DNA from: an uncultured Spirochaetaceae bacterium
GTDB taxonomy: Bacteria; Spirochaetota; Spirochaetia; Sphaerochaetales; Sphaerochaetaceae
Assembly (NCBI GenBank): GCA_944389275.1
Contig: CALXLT010000046.1
Coordinates: forward strand, 1 to 64,000
Reading direction: 5' to 3'
Length of the DNA stretch: 64,000 nucleotides
The notes beneath the pieces are model-generated. The model saw only the letters and a list, made by a program, of their open reading frames with translations. It did not search any database and was not told the origin of the DNA. Positions 17,026 to 26,188 of the stretch are shown piece after piece. Position numbers and translations under genes: made by a program. How positions within the stretch are numbered: the first letter of the stretch is position 1; every line of letters begins with the position of its first letter.

Positions 17026-19314
17026 ATGGATTTCGTGCATCTTCATAACCATACGGAGTATTCACTTGCTGATTCCATCGCAAGGATCACAGATTATATC
17101 GATGCTGCGAAAAAGAACGGGATGACAGCGCTTGCCATAACCGATCTTGATAGCATGGGCGGAGTCTTGGAATTCTTCAGCAAATGCAGGGAGGCTGGCA
17201 TAAAGCCAATCATTGGCCGTGAGACAAGCATAGAGAACATGGGGCAGAGAAGGGAATGGGTAAGGCCTCGTATTGTGTTGCTGGCAATGAATAAGACCGG
17301 GTATCGGAATCTTCTGCATCTGAATTATGTTTCACGTAAGGCTGATTACGATGACCCAGTCGTCAGTTACTTGAATCTGGAGAATCATAGCGAGGGGCTT
17401 ATATGCCTGTCTGCGTATCTTGAGGGCGAGCTTGCCCGTGATTTGCTGGCTTGTGATTATCTTAAAGCTAAGACTATTGCCCTGCAGTTCAGGAAAATTT
17501 TCGGTGATAGATATTATATTGAGATACAGGATCACGGCACAGAAGAGGATCGGATCCTGCTGCCACGCCTCTGTGACTTGGCTGATAATCTTGGGATAAA
17601 GACTGTATGCACTAACGATATCCATTACATATGGAAGAAGGATGCAGATGTCTTGGATACCCTTGCATGCATCGAGCACTATCGGCTGAAGGGGAGAACG
17701 GTAAATGGTGAGAATTATTTCAAAAGCCAAGAAGAAATGGAGGCGCTTTTCGATTGGTGGCCTGAAGCCATCAATGCGACATTTGAGATTGCGGAGCGAT
17801 GCAATCTGGATATAAGCACTCCTGATATCGGCCTGCCGGATTATATGATTCCGTCTGGATTTCCTTCCGCAGATGAGTATCTGATGTATCTTGCCAATGA
17901 AGGGCTTAAGGAACGTTATAGCGATATAACACCGATGATCCGGCAGCGCATGAATCATGAGCTCAGTGTCATAAGAGATAAGGGATTGGCCTTATTCTTC
18001 ATCATCATTTGGGATTGCCTCCGCTTTGCAAGATCAAAAGACATGAGAATCTGGCCAGGACGAGGTAGAGTTGCTGGATCGATAGTATGTTATGCCCTCA
18101 TGATCACGGATATCGATCCTATGGAATACGGGCTGGTTTTTGAGAGCTTCATTAATCCTTTGCAGTCTCCTCGTTTACCATATCTGGAAATCTGCTGTGA
18201 GGATAAGAATAGACTTATTGGCTATGTTGCAGAGAGATATGGCTCAGATTGTGTCGCGATGGTACTCGCTGATTATGAAAGGTACGAATCGGCAGACGTG
18301 CTGCGGGCTGTTGGCCGTGCTTTTGGATTGGCGGAGAACAGAGTGCTGTACATGAAGCATTTCCTGGAGTATGTTCCCGAAGGCGATATCGATCTTGCGT
18401 TGGAGACGCTTCCTGGATTCAGGGAAGAGGTTGAGAGCCTCTCCTGCAAAGAGGAGTTCCTGTATAACATAAGGATGATCACCGGTCTGATAAAATCAGT
18501 CTCTCCATGCCGGTCTCGGATAGTGATTGCTGATAAGCCGATCTATACGGAGATTCCCGTGTCGGACATGCGTGGCTGCCAGTTGCCTGTCGTGCAGCAT
18601 AGTGATATCGAGATGGCTGGATATGATCTTTGCAGGCTGTGTGTATCTGATTCAGTTGCCTTGCGAATACTCAAGCAGACAGAACACCTGATAAGGAAGA
18701 AGGAACCAGGATTCGATATAAACCGTATTGGGTATCATGATGATAGGACTTTTGCCTTGTTATGCTCAGGCTCTGAGAATCGGCTTGGCTGGCTGCATTG
18801 CATAGAAGAACATGATATCGATCTGGTATCAGCACTGGATGAGATTCAGCCACGCTGCCTTATGGATATAGCGGCTGCATTCTGCCCTAATCCTGAAGAA
18901 TTCATAGAAGCAAAAGATGCTTATGATGATTCCGTTACTGCATTCCCTGAGCTTCGCGGCGTGCTGTCTGAGACTTATGGAGTGCTTATGTATCAGGAAC
19001 AGATGATCATGATTTCCCAGATCATAGCTGGCTATTCCCCTGAGGAGGGTGATATTCTCCGCAGGGAAATCGGGAAACGCTGGAAATCCACGCTAGATCA
19101 TGAGCATGGACGGTTTCGGGAAGCTGCGATCAGAAACGGCTACACGGAAACGGAAGCTGAGATTATTTTTCATATTCTCTGGTATTCCAATGGGGCTCCT
19201 TGCAAATCCCATGTGCTGCCGTATGCTGTCATTGCATATCAGATGGCTTATCTGAAGGCACATTACTCCGAGCAGTTTGATGCTGTTGTTTCTCGTTTTT
19301 CTGAAGAGCTATGA
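17026..19314 (+). CDS. DnaE-like protein with destroyed polymerase active site
   Basis: The 762-residue protein aligns along its length with the short DnaE at 23797-26145. It keeps the PHP-domain start (FVHLHNHTEYSL), VCTNDIHYI, the INPLQ region, VLSETYGVLMYQEQ and CKSHVLPYAVIAYQMAYLKAHY. But the catalytic PDIDVDF motif is PYLEICC at residues 385-391, so all its acidic metal ligands are lost; GRGSSAGS is GRGRVAGS; MDFLELK has no Asp equivalent; and the PHP TDH motif is TDL. It cannot be an active polymerase by family knowledge. It also lacks the C-terminal OB, clamp-binding and tau-binding regions. An AAGGGG site precedes the ATG. A structural or regulatory partner role is inferred. Confidence 0.85.
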   Translation: MDFVHLHNHTEYSLADSIARITDYIDAAKKNGMTALAITDLDSMGGVLEFFSKCREAGIKPIIGRETSIENMGQRREWVRPRIVLLAMNKTGYRNLLHLNYVSRKADYDDPVVSYLNLENHSEGLICLSAYLEGELARDLLACDYLKAKTIALQFRKIFGDRYYIEIQDHGTEEDRILLPRLCDLADNLGIKTVCTNDIHYIWKKDADVLDTLACIEHYRLKGRTVNGENYFKSQEEMEALFDWWPEAINATFEIAERCNLDISTPDIGLPDYMIPSGFPSADEYLMYLANEGLKERYSDITPMIRQRMNHELSVIRDKGLALFFIIIWDCLRFARSKDMRIWPGRGRVAGSIVCYALMITDIDPMEYGLVFESFINPLQSPRLPYLEICCEDKNRLIGYVAERYGSDCVAMVLADYERYESADVLRAVGRAFGLAENRVLYMKHFLEYVPEGDIDLALETLPGFREEVESLSCKEEFLYNIRMITGLIKSVSPCRSRIVIADKPIYTEIPVSDMRGCQLPVVQHSDIEMAGYDLCRLCVSDSVALRILKQTEHLIRKKEPGFDINRIGYHDDRTFALLCSGSENRLGWLHCIEEHDIDLVSALDEIQPRCLMDIAAAFCPNPEEFIEAKDAYDDSVTAFPELRGVLSETYGVLMYQEQMIMISQIIAGYSPEEGDILRREIGKRWKSTLDHEHGRFREAAIRNGYTETEAEIIFHILWYSNGAPCKSHVLPYAVIAYQMAYLKAHYSEQFDAVVSRFSEEL

Positions 19315-19335
19315 GCTTCATGTCTGCATCAAGTA

Positions 19336-19350
19336 TGACAGAAATTGTCA
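19336..19350. promoter_or_regulatory. Island palindrome 3 (WYL regulator promoter)
   Basis: TGACA-GAAAT-TGTCA is a perfect copy of the island box. Here it lies 18 bp upstream of the -35 of the WYL gene and does not cover it, centred about 61 bp before the start codon, which would suit autoregulation or activation. Confidence 0.6.
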
Positions 19351-19368
19351 ATAGTTGCATGTTTTCCA

Positions 19369-19397
19369 TTGATTGTTTCTGGCTGCGGTCATACGAT
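19369..19397 (+). promoter_or_regulatory. Promoter of WYL regulator, leaderless
   Basis: TTGATT (19369-19374), a 17-bp spacer and TACGAT (19392-19397) form a good sigma-70 type promoter. Six bases separate the -10 from the ATG at 19404, so transcription would start at the start codon. No ribosome site is present. Confidence 0.6.
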
Positions 19398-19403
19398 GCA
19401 GAT

Positions 19404-20414
19404 ATGCAGTATGATAATCTTTCCACCAAGCTCAGCGTTGCGGCGTTCATCGCAAATGGCAATGGCAGATCGGTAAATGAGATTGCCAGCCATTTCGGGA
19501 TATCCACCCGTACAGCCTACAGGCTCCTTGATAGATTGCAGATGGAAGGGTATCCGCTGACAAATGAGGAATTGAGCAGGGGAAGGGAAAAGCTCTGGAC
19601 GATGCTTAGCCATGATGAGGATGGATATGGAAATCCTCTGCCATCATCTGACTTCACCCCGGAAGATGAGGTATTCATTCATTATGTGCTGACAGAGGCA
19701 AAGGCTCTTGAAGCAGCTGTCCCGGCTTTTTCCAGGACACGGACAAAGCTGGTGAATCTCCTTGGCAGCAAGGGGCTCTCTTATCCTTCGATTGATTACC
19801 CCGACTATATGAAGAGGAAGCTTTTCCCGATAGAGAACATAAAGAGCATAGGGAAGGGAGCTTCAAAGAAGGTCAGGGAGAATATCTCCATCATATTGAG
19901 CGCGATTCAGGATGGGAAGAAGTGCAATATGGCATACAATGTCCCGAATTATAAGACGACACACCCTGTTGTATCCCCTGTATTCTGCTTTTTCTATGAT
20001 GGAGGGATGTACCTTCAGGCCATCATGGATGACGGGACGCTCCGCACATATGCGATCGAGAGGATCAGTGATATCTCGATCATTGAAGGTAGTCTGGCAG
20101 TAAGGCCTGATTTCGATCCGCATCTGCTCCTTACCGATCCTTTTGGGCCGTTCATCGGGAAGGAGAAGATAGAAGCAGAGGTATGGATAGCTCCTGAGCA
20201 GGTGCAGTACGTGAAGGAACGTATCTGGCCAGATTCCGTGACCATTGAGGATCAGGAAGATGGTTCTGCCCTGTTCAGGGTGACGACATATGGAAAGCAT
20301 GAGCTTATCAACTGGATACTGTCCCAGACTTCCTCCGTGAAGGTCTTGAAGCCACTTTGGCTGCAGGATAAGATCAAGGCAGAGCTGCAGGCCATGTGCG
20401 GATTGTATAAATAA
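19404..20414 (+). CDS. WYL-domain transcriptional regulator
   Basis: The 336-residue protein has an N-terminal helix-turn-helix (SVNEIASHFGISTRTAYRLLDRL, residues about 23-45), a central WYL domain with the phrase GGMYLQAIMDDGTLRTYAIERISDI, and a C-terminal WCX-like region ending SVKVLKPLWLQDKIKAEL. WYL regulators of the BrxR/CapW/PafBC type bind palindromes and often control phage defence or DNA-damage genes, responding to nucleic acid ligands. It is the only regulator in the island and is the best candidate to bind the TGACA-N5-TGTCA boxes. The start at 19404 is preferred over 19311 because a full promoter and a box occupy the intervening bases. Confidence 0.88.
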   Translation: MQYDNLSTKLSVAAFIANGNGRSVNEIASHFGISTRTAYRLLDRLQMEGYPLTNEELSRGREKLWTMLSHDEDGYGNPLPSSDFTPEDEVFIHYVLTEAKALEAAVPAFSRTRTKLVNLLGSKGLSYPSIDYPDYMKRKLFPIENIKSIGKGASKKVRENISIILSAIQDGKKCNMAYNVPNYKTTHPVVSPVFCFFYDGGMYLQAIMDDGTLRTYAIERISDISIIEGSLAVRPDFDPHLLLTDPFGPFIGKEKIEAEVWIAPEQVQYVKERIWPDSVTIEDQEDGSALFRVTTYGKHELINWILSQTSSVKVLKPLWLQDKIKAELQAMCGLYK

Positions 20415-20422
20415 ACATTACA

Positions 20423-20437
20423 GGACAGGATCTGTCA
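20423..20437. promoter_or_regulatory. Island palindrome 4 (helicase promoter), one mismatch
   Basis: GGACA-GGATC-TGTCA differs from the consensus box at one base. A TATCCT -10 at 20449-20454 lies 17 bp from hexamer 20426-20431, so the box again covers the -35. Confidence 0.5.
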
Positions 20438-20487
20438 TACTTCAGCCATATCCTTAAGCATGATCCTTTCATTCAGGAGAAAATGTT

Positions 20488-21459
20488 TTGGATAGAATCG
20501 AAGATAACGAAGATTATGGCAGGCAAAGGAATATCGAGAATACTGAAGAGCAGACCGATGAGGATGAATTCAGTGAATATCTGATATCAAATGATGTTTG
20601 CAATTATGTGGACTGTATGATCAGGCACTTGGAAGGAATTTCTGAGAATGACGCAATATCCTCAGGTGTCCCTTCCTTCGATAGATTTATAAATGGCGGA
20701 TTCCATCGTAATGAGTATATGGTTATAGGAGCCCGACCCGGGGTCGGAAAGACTTCCTTTATCGTTACATTGATCCGCAATATGCTTTCAGAAGGCAAGC
20801 GTGTCGCGTTCTTTTCCCTAGAGATGTCAAAACAGGATATAACAAAGCGTCTTATTGCTAGCTACACAAGAATCAGTCTACGTTCGATATGTGATTTTGA
20901 TTTGATTGATGAGGATAGCATGGTCCGGATTGTGGATGCAGCTAATAAACTGTATTCACAGCCTATTTATATCATTGATACACCTGCTATCAAGCTGGAT
21001 GAATTGAAGGAAAAAGCAAGAGGGATACGGCCGGAAGTACATTGTATATTAATAGATCACATAGGCCTTATCGATACCGGGCTTGACATAAACATCCCCC
21101 GATGCGAGAAGATAGCAGTAGTATCCAGCGCCCTTAAACAGCTTGCAGATGAGCTCTCTGTACCGATCATATGTTCATTACAGCTTCCAAGGGATCATCT
21201 TCATCGTGATCCTTCAGTATCGAATCTTCGCGATATGTCTTGTGTAGTACAGGATGCTGATACGGCTCTATTCATCCACAGAAAGACCGCACGTTCCAAA
21301 TGGGAGAAGCAGGATGATTTAAGGGATGGAGAAGGCAATCCAGTTATACAGGCTGTCAAGATCATCATTGAAAAGAACAGGACTGGTGAGACGGGCTCAT
21401 TCGAGTTAGGGATGAATACCAATACGGTGTCGTTCGAGGAAATAACACAATATCAGTGA
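20488..21459 (+). CDS. DnaB-type (SF4) helicase core without N-terminal domain
   Basis: The 323-residue protein matches the RecA-like C-terminal domain of replicative helicase DnaB. Walker A is GARPGVGKTS at residues 81-90 (K88), the H1a-like FFSLEMSK follows, Walker B is HCILIDHIGLI, then CSLQLPRD and a final KNRTGETGSFELGMNTNTVSFEEI that matches the DnaB end with its arginine finger region. The first 50 residues are acidic and unrelated to the DnaB N-terminal domain. Full DnaB is about 450 residues. Translation starts at TTG 20488 with an AGGAGA site; no in-frame ATG fits. It is probably an ATPase that moves on or senses single-stranded DNA, alone or with the DnaE pair. Confidence 0.85.
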   Translation: MDRIEDNEDYGRQRNIENTEEQTDEDEFSEYLISNDVCNYVDCMIRHLEGISENDAISSGVPSFDRFINGGFHRNEYMVIGARPGVGKTSFIVTLIRNMLSEGKRVAFFSLEMSKQDITKRLIASYTRISLRSICDFDLIDEDSMVRIVDAANKLYSQPIYIIDTPAIKLDELKEKARGIRPEVHCILIDHIGLIDTGLDINIPRCEKIAVVSSALKQLADELSVPIICSLQLPRDHLHRDPSVSNLRDMSCVVQDADTALFIHRKTARSKWEKQDDLRDGEGNPVIQAVKIIIEKNRTGETGSFELGMNTNTVSFEEITQYQ

Positions 21460-21569
21460 TTCATAGAAGCTGAGGTGCAAAGGTATTAGGAAAAGAGTTC
21501 GGAGTATTACGGCTGCCGGGAGCGTTAAGGACGGTAATCTAATGCTGTTTCATAGGAGAATCGGATAAA

Positions 21570-22901
21570 ATGAATAATGCGATTGCTGATTGTTATCTTG
21601 AGCAGATGAAAACAAGAAAACTCTCGAAAAGGGAACTCAAGGAAGCGGTCTATGCCTCAATACGAAGCAGCAACGCCAAGCTCCTTGAAGCCTGCATGGG
21701 GAAGCTTCCGAATAGTGAAGGATACTGGGGTGAGGATGGATATCCCACATATTTCGCAATCAGGGAGATGGCCTCTTCTGAGATTATCAGGATCCTTGTC
21801 GAGAGCGGATATAAGCTTCCATACTATCCAGATCTTCTCCCCTTCAATGGCACTCCCGAGGAAATGATCAGTCTTCTCATGAGAGATGAGAAAATCGACA
21901 GGAAAGAGGCGATATCATCACTCCTTTTCAAGGTCAACTACTATATCGGTGTAATGTCTATGGGATACTCCTGTCACAGAGTACCTTTCCGTATCAATCC
22001 CGATGATGAGTATGAGCCATGCTTCTTCTTATATCTCGATAACTGGCTTTCAGAGCTTGCTGTCCTCTTAGAGGAAGAAGAGTACGAGCTTGATATGAAG
22101 CACATAGGCATATCTGTCGGAGCCATCGCAAGTCATCCTGAGCTGATAGGAGCCTTCAAGACGCTTATCAATACAAGATTCTTTGATAGGAGCATGATTG
22201 GATGGTATATGAACGATGCCTTGGAAGGGGATAATGAGGAGGCTTTCCGCATTCTCCTTGAGCTAGCCGATGAGGAGAATCTACAGGATATACAGGTTTA
22301 TCCAAGAACAAGCATGGAGCTTCTCAATCAGCTTCTCGAGCTGAATATCCTTACTCCAGGGACAGATAAGGCATATGAAGCCTTCAGACATTATATTTTC
22401 AGAAAAAAGGTTGGCGAGGAAGAGGAAGAGATACTCAGAGCCATAATGCATCCTTCCTATGGGAGCCGAAGGTGTGAATCAGGAGGAACGCTTCTGATGG
22501 ATGCAATCCTTAACAAGGATTTTGAGCCATGGCTCTATCCTGTCCTTGTCACTTCTCCTGAAGAGCTTAATGCAAGAGATAGCAAAGGAAGGACTGCCCT
22601 GTATTATCTTGCTAAGGGCGATTATCCGGAATGCCTTGGAGTTCTTACGAGCATGGGAGCAATACCCTTCTGTATTGATGAGAAAGGGAATAATGTACTC
22701 CATATACTGCTTGGAGGAGATTGGCAGATTACCCTTGATGATATTGTGTATGACATGGGATACCTTCCAAAAGAGCTTATAACCATGAGGAATGCAGAAG
22801 GAAAGACTCCAATTGATATCCTTGCGGATAGGCTTTATGAAAGCAAATTGAGTAGTGACGGAGAAGCTATCCTAAGCCGTATCCTTGCTTCTCTTTCCTG
22901 A
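21570..22901 (+). CDS. Ankyrin-repeat-type protein, island copy 1
   Basis: The 443-residue protein is helical and has degenerate ankyrin-like repeats, clearest near the C-terminus: LNARDSKGRTALYYLAKGDYPECLG, then IDEKGNNVLHILL, then MRNAEGKTPIDILADRL. It is a clear paralogue of the protein at 26208-27506; both share an N-terminal REA-IYAAIRxxxxxLLxACxGxL segment, a GYSxxRxPFxxNP motif near residue 145, and IMHPSYxxRxC. The conserved middle region is not one I recognise and may be a specific module of this system. An AGGAG site precedes the ATG. It probably mediates protein contacts. It follows the helicase gene by 110 bp. Confidence 0.7.
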   Translation: MNNAIADCYLEQMKTRKLSKRELKEAVYASIRSSNAKLLEACMGKLPNSEGYWGEDGYPTYFAIREMASSEIIRILVESGYKLPYYPDLLPFNGTPEEMISLLMRDEKIDRKEAISSLLFKVNYYIGVMSMGYSCHRVPFRINPDDEYEPCFFLYLDNWLSELAVLLEEEEYELDMKHIGISVGAIASHPELIGAFKTLINTRFFDRSMIGWYMNDALEGDNEEAFRILLELADEENLQDIQVYPRTSMELLNQLLELNILTPGTDKAYEAFRHYIFRKKVGEEEEEILRAIMHPSYGSRRCESGGTLLMDAILNKDFEPWLYPVLVTSPEELNARDSKGRTALYYLAKGDYPECLGVLTSMGAIPFCIDEKGNNVLHILLGGDWQITLDDIVYDMGYLPKELITMRNAEGKTPIDILADRLYESKLSSDGEAILSRILASLS

Positions 22902-22964
22902 GCTCTGCCAGCATATGACATATATGAATGCCAGAATGTAAGCCGATTTAAGGAGATCTGCTTT

Positions 22965-23744
22965 ATGATTGACCAATTCTCGCTCCGTTGGAAAGAAGCT
23001 TGCGATCTTATTGATTATACATACCCGGAAGATCTTGATATCTGGAAGGGTATAAATGAGGGTGTCATTGATATCTCGTCACCTGTGCTGGATAGGCTAT
23101 CTCCTGGCGATGTCGTTTGCATGAATAGCATCAATTATGCCTATTTCTTCCTCTTTGATATGCTGCGCCCTGCTATCCTGGATTACACTCCATTTGCAAT
23201 GCTTTCCTGCAGTAAGCTTACTTATGTTTTCCAGAACAGGATGTTGTTTTGTTCTCTTTGTGATGAATATGAGTCAGATGAGACTGTAATGGAAATGTTA
23301 TCATCGAGATCAATCCTATCGAAACGGATAAGGGCCAAGAGATTCTGTGAGCTGGAAGATGAACTTGAAATCCTTGCGGAGAAAGGATACAGGACCATAA
23401 TCCTCGCTCATGTTCCCGATCTGCCGTATCTTGATGCTGAGTCAATAGGTAAAGGATATGCTGATCATTATGATGCCCTGAAGAAAGCAGCAATGAGATA
23501 TGGCTTATCTCTGATAGCCATTACATCCACATATCTTCTTCCTAAGAATATAGATGGCATAACGACCCTCAAGGTAATACCAGAAAGGAACAGGCTTCTT
23601 CTTGCGCCTCCTGAAATTCTCACAGTCACTGTTGATGAGGAAAAGAAATACAGATTCCACATCGATGATGACAACGGAGCCATGGCTGGGTTCCGCATCG
23701 GGGGAAGAAATGTGCTTCTAATAAGGAAGGATGAGAGAGAGTGA
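22965..23744 (+). CDS. Unknown protein, possibly a P-loop-less RecA-fold relative of the helicase
   Basis: The 259-residue protein has no safe family match. Its order of segments resembles a DnaB-type core: VLDRLSPGDVVCMNSINYAY where a helicase has RPGELVVIGARPGMGKTS, then YRTIILAHVPDLPYL where Walker B would be, then YDALKKAAMRYGLSLIAITS like the helix and strand before the helicase glutamine. The P-loop Gly and Lys are absent. If this reading is right it would be an inactive partner of the helicase, as the DnaE-like protein at 17026 is of the polymerase. It has an AAGGAG site and ends 53 bp from the convergent DnaE gene. The RecA link is a weak inference. Confidence 0.4.
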   Translation: MIDQFSLRWKEACDLIDYTYPEDLDIWKGINEGVIDISSPVLDRLSPGDVVCMNSINYAYFFLFDMLRPAILDYTPFAMLSCSKLTYVFQNRMLFCSLCDEYESDETVMEMLSSRSILSKRIRAKRFCELEDELEILAEKGYRTIILAHVPDLPYLDAESIGKGYADHYDALKKAAMRYGLSLIAITSTYLLPKNIDGITTLKVIPERNRLLLAPPEILTVTVDEEKKYRFHIDDDNGAMAGFRIGGRNVLLIRKDERE

Positions 23745-23796
23745 TTTCTCTGCCTCATCCTTTGCCAAGTTTGTATCAGTTTAGATTCATCTAGGA

Positions 23797-26145
23797 TTAG
23801 AGCATTGTATTTATCTCGCAGTCAATCTTATCAACTTCCCGCATTGCTGCGTAGAACTCATCGGGATAGTTCGCCTTCAGGAATGCAGTCTGGTAGGTAA
23901 TTATAGAATAAGCGACAGCGTGAGACTTGTTGACGCCATAGCCCGCGAAAGGCTCGAGGATGTGGAATATCTCCTCGGCGTGCTCCTCCGTGAAGCCGTT
24001 CTTCACGGCCCCAGCCTTGAACTTCACGAGCTCGGCCGCGAGCGCCTCCTTCTTCTTCTTGCCCATTATCCTGCGGAGGATATCCGCCTGTCCGAGCGTG
24101 TATCCCGCGATTATCTGGGCGACCTTCATGACCTGCTCCTGGTAGACGATGACCCCGTATGTCTCCTCCAGCACGTCCTTCAGGCACGGGTCGGGGTACT
24201 CTATCTCCCTCTTGCCGAGCTTGGAGTCGATGTACTGGTCGATGAACTGCATCGGGCCGGGCCTATAGAGAGCGTTCAAGGCTACAAGCTCTTCAATTGT
24301 CTGTGGTTGCAATCTTCTGAGAACATCGGATATCTCCTCGGATTCAAACTGGAAGAAAACACTTTTTGAATCACCTTTGTCGAGCATTTCAAAAGTCTTC
24401 TTGTCCTGATCATCTATCTTGTTGATATCGAAATCAGGATTCTTTATCTTCACAAGCTCTTCAGCACGTTTGATCAGGGAGAGCGCCTTGAGTTCTAGGA
24501 AGTCCATCTTTACAAGGCCGCATTTCTCAATCTGCAGCATATCGTATTGCGTGGCTATCTTTCCTGTTTCAGGATCTGTGAATAGAGGAACGTAGCTATC
24601 GAGGTTCTCTCGGCCTATAACCAATCCAGCACCATGAAGTGATAAGCGCCACTTCAGGCCTTCCAGGCGGCGTGCTGTATCAAACAGCTCCTTGAATATT
24701 CTGTTCTTGTTCTTGAACTCTTTGAGTTTTGGTTCATACTCGAATTCTTTTTGACTCACTAGGCCCGGAACATCAGGAATGTACGAACAGATTCTTTTTA
24801 CTTCATGATGTTTAATACCAAGAACTTTGGCAATTTCTGTTATTGCAGTTTTAAGATTCAGTCTTTTTAATGCGACTATGTCCGCTACTTTGTCTTTTCC
24901 GTATTTTTCTGTCACATAGCTGATGACTTTATTCCGCCCCTCGATACAGAAGTCCACATCGATATCCGGCTGCAATAGTGAAATACATTCTGGATTGATG
25001 AATCTCTCGAAAGACAGATCATACTTGAATGGATCTACGTCTGTGATTGCCAGAGAGTAGGAAACAAGAGATCCAGCGGAACTTCCTCTTCCTGGGCCTA
25101 CCAGGATGTTATGTGTTTTAGCCCAATTAACGTAATCCCAGACTACTAGAAAGTAATCCACATATCCTCTCTGTATGATGATGCAAAGTTCATAGTCCAG
25201 TCTCTGCTGAATTTCTTCGCTAATAACCGGATAGCGTTTTTTCAGGCCTTCATTGGCGAGATACGTGAGGTATTCAGCCTTATCCTTGAATTCATATGGG
25301 ATTGTAAGTTCTGGAAAAACCGGGCCAGGAAACTTTATCTCAAGTTTGCAGCGCTTAGCAATCTTCTCTGTGTTCTCGACAGCCTCTGGACACCAGCTGA
25401 AAAGCTTGGCCATTTCTTCTGGGGTTCTGAAGTAGTACTGCCCCTTCTTGTACCTACGTCTGTTCGTATCAGCTTTCTTCGACTTTGTTTTGATGCATAG
25501 AAAAGTATCATGAGCATTCCAGTCCCTCTTCTCAATGTAGTGAATGTCGTTTGTGCATACCAAAGGTATATCAAGTTCATGTGAAAGCTGAGTAAGAAGC
25601 TGATTTGCTTTTTTCTCTTCCTTCAAGCCATGATCCTGCAGTTCAAGGTAGTATCTGTCCCCAAAGAGATTCTTATACCAGAGTGCAGAGTCCTTTGCTT
25701 TTTCATAGTCATTTGATAAAAGCAGTTGAGGGATTTCTCCCTCAATGCATGCTGAGAGACAGATAAGATCGCTCGAAAACCTGGAAAGCGTTTCCTTGTC
25801 GATTCTTGGTTCTTTATGAAAACTTTCCGTGTACGCAATCGAGTTCAGCTTCATCAGATTATGGTAGCCTGTATCATTCATCGCAAGCAGTACAAGATGG
25901 TAGTTGTTATTGTTTTTCTTATGTCTATCTTTTGCTGCAATATTGAACTCAGTGCCTATGATCGGATTGATGCCAGCACGACGGCAGGCCTCATAGAAGC
26001 TTATTGCACCGGACATGTTTCCATGGTCTGTGATTGCAAGAGAGGACATACCGCATTGCCACGCCTTTTTGATGTATTGGGGAATCGAAGCTATGCTATC
26101 CATAAGCGAATAGTCTGTGTGGTTATGTAGATGAATGAATCCCAT
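23797..26145 (-). CDS. Short DnaE-type DNA polymerase III alpha, catalytically complete core
   Basis: The 782-residue protein holds an N-terminal PHP domain (HLHNHTDYSL at 5-14, ITDHGN at 38-43, CTNDIHYI near 197), the palm motif GRGSSAGS at 352, PDIDVDF at 393-399, MDFLELK as the third acidic motif, and fingers ending GYGVNKSHAVAYSIITYQTAFLK. It ends right there: the helix-hairpin-helix, beta-clamp motif, OB and tau regions of full DnaE (1,100 or more residues) are absent, so it should be poorly processive. The ATG at 26145 has an AGGAG site and matches the start of its paralogue; an in-frame ATG at 26211 is less likely. The last 150 or so codons are GC-rich and host-like while the rest is AT-rich. 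Confidence 0.88.
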   Translation of the reverse strand: MGFIHLHNHTDYSLMDSIASIPQYIKKAWQCGMSSLAITDHGNMSGAISFYEACRRAGINPIIGTEFNIAAKDRHKKNNNNYHLVLLAMNDTGYHNLMKLNSIAYTESFHKEPRIDKETLSRFSSDLICLSACIEGEIPQLLLSNDYEKAKDSALWYKNLFGDRYYLELQDHGLKEEKKANQLLTQLSHELDIPLVCTNDIHYIEKRDWNAHDTFLCIKTKSKKADTNRRRYKKGQYYFRTPEEMAKLFSWCPEAVENTEKIAKRCKLEIKFPGPVFPELTIPYEFKDKAEYLTYLANEGLKKRYPVISEEIQQRLDYELCIIIQRGYVDYFLVVWDYVNWAKTHNILVGPGRGSSAGSLVSYSLAITDVDPFKYDLSFERFINPECISLLQPDIDVDFCIEGRNKVISYVTEKYGKDKVADIVALKRLNLKTAITEIAKVLGIKHHEVKRICSYIPDVPGLVSQKEFEYEPKLKEFKNKNRIFKELFDTARRLEGLKWRLSLHGAGLVIGRENLDSYVPLFTDPETGKIATQYDMLQIEKCGLVKMDFLELKALSLIKRAEELVKIKNPDFDINKIDDQDKKTFEMLDKGDSKSVFFQFESEEISDVLRRLQPQTIEELVALNALYRPGPMQFIDQYIDSKLGKREIEYPDPCLKDVLEETYGVIVYQEQVMKVAQIIAGYTLGQADILRRIMGKKKKEALAAELVKFKAGAVKNGFTEEHAEEIFHILEPFAGYGVNKSHAVAYSIITYQTAFLKANYPDEFYAAMREVDKIDCEINTML

Positions 26146-26188
26146 AGGTTTTCTCCTTTTGTATAATTTGGATTGCTGTTTGTTGTTT

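Noticed and set aside
22912-22930. TGACATATATGAATG upstream of the 22965 gene as an island box
   Set aside because: Only one arm matches; the second arm has three mismatches.
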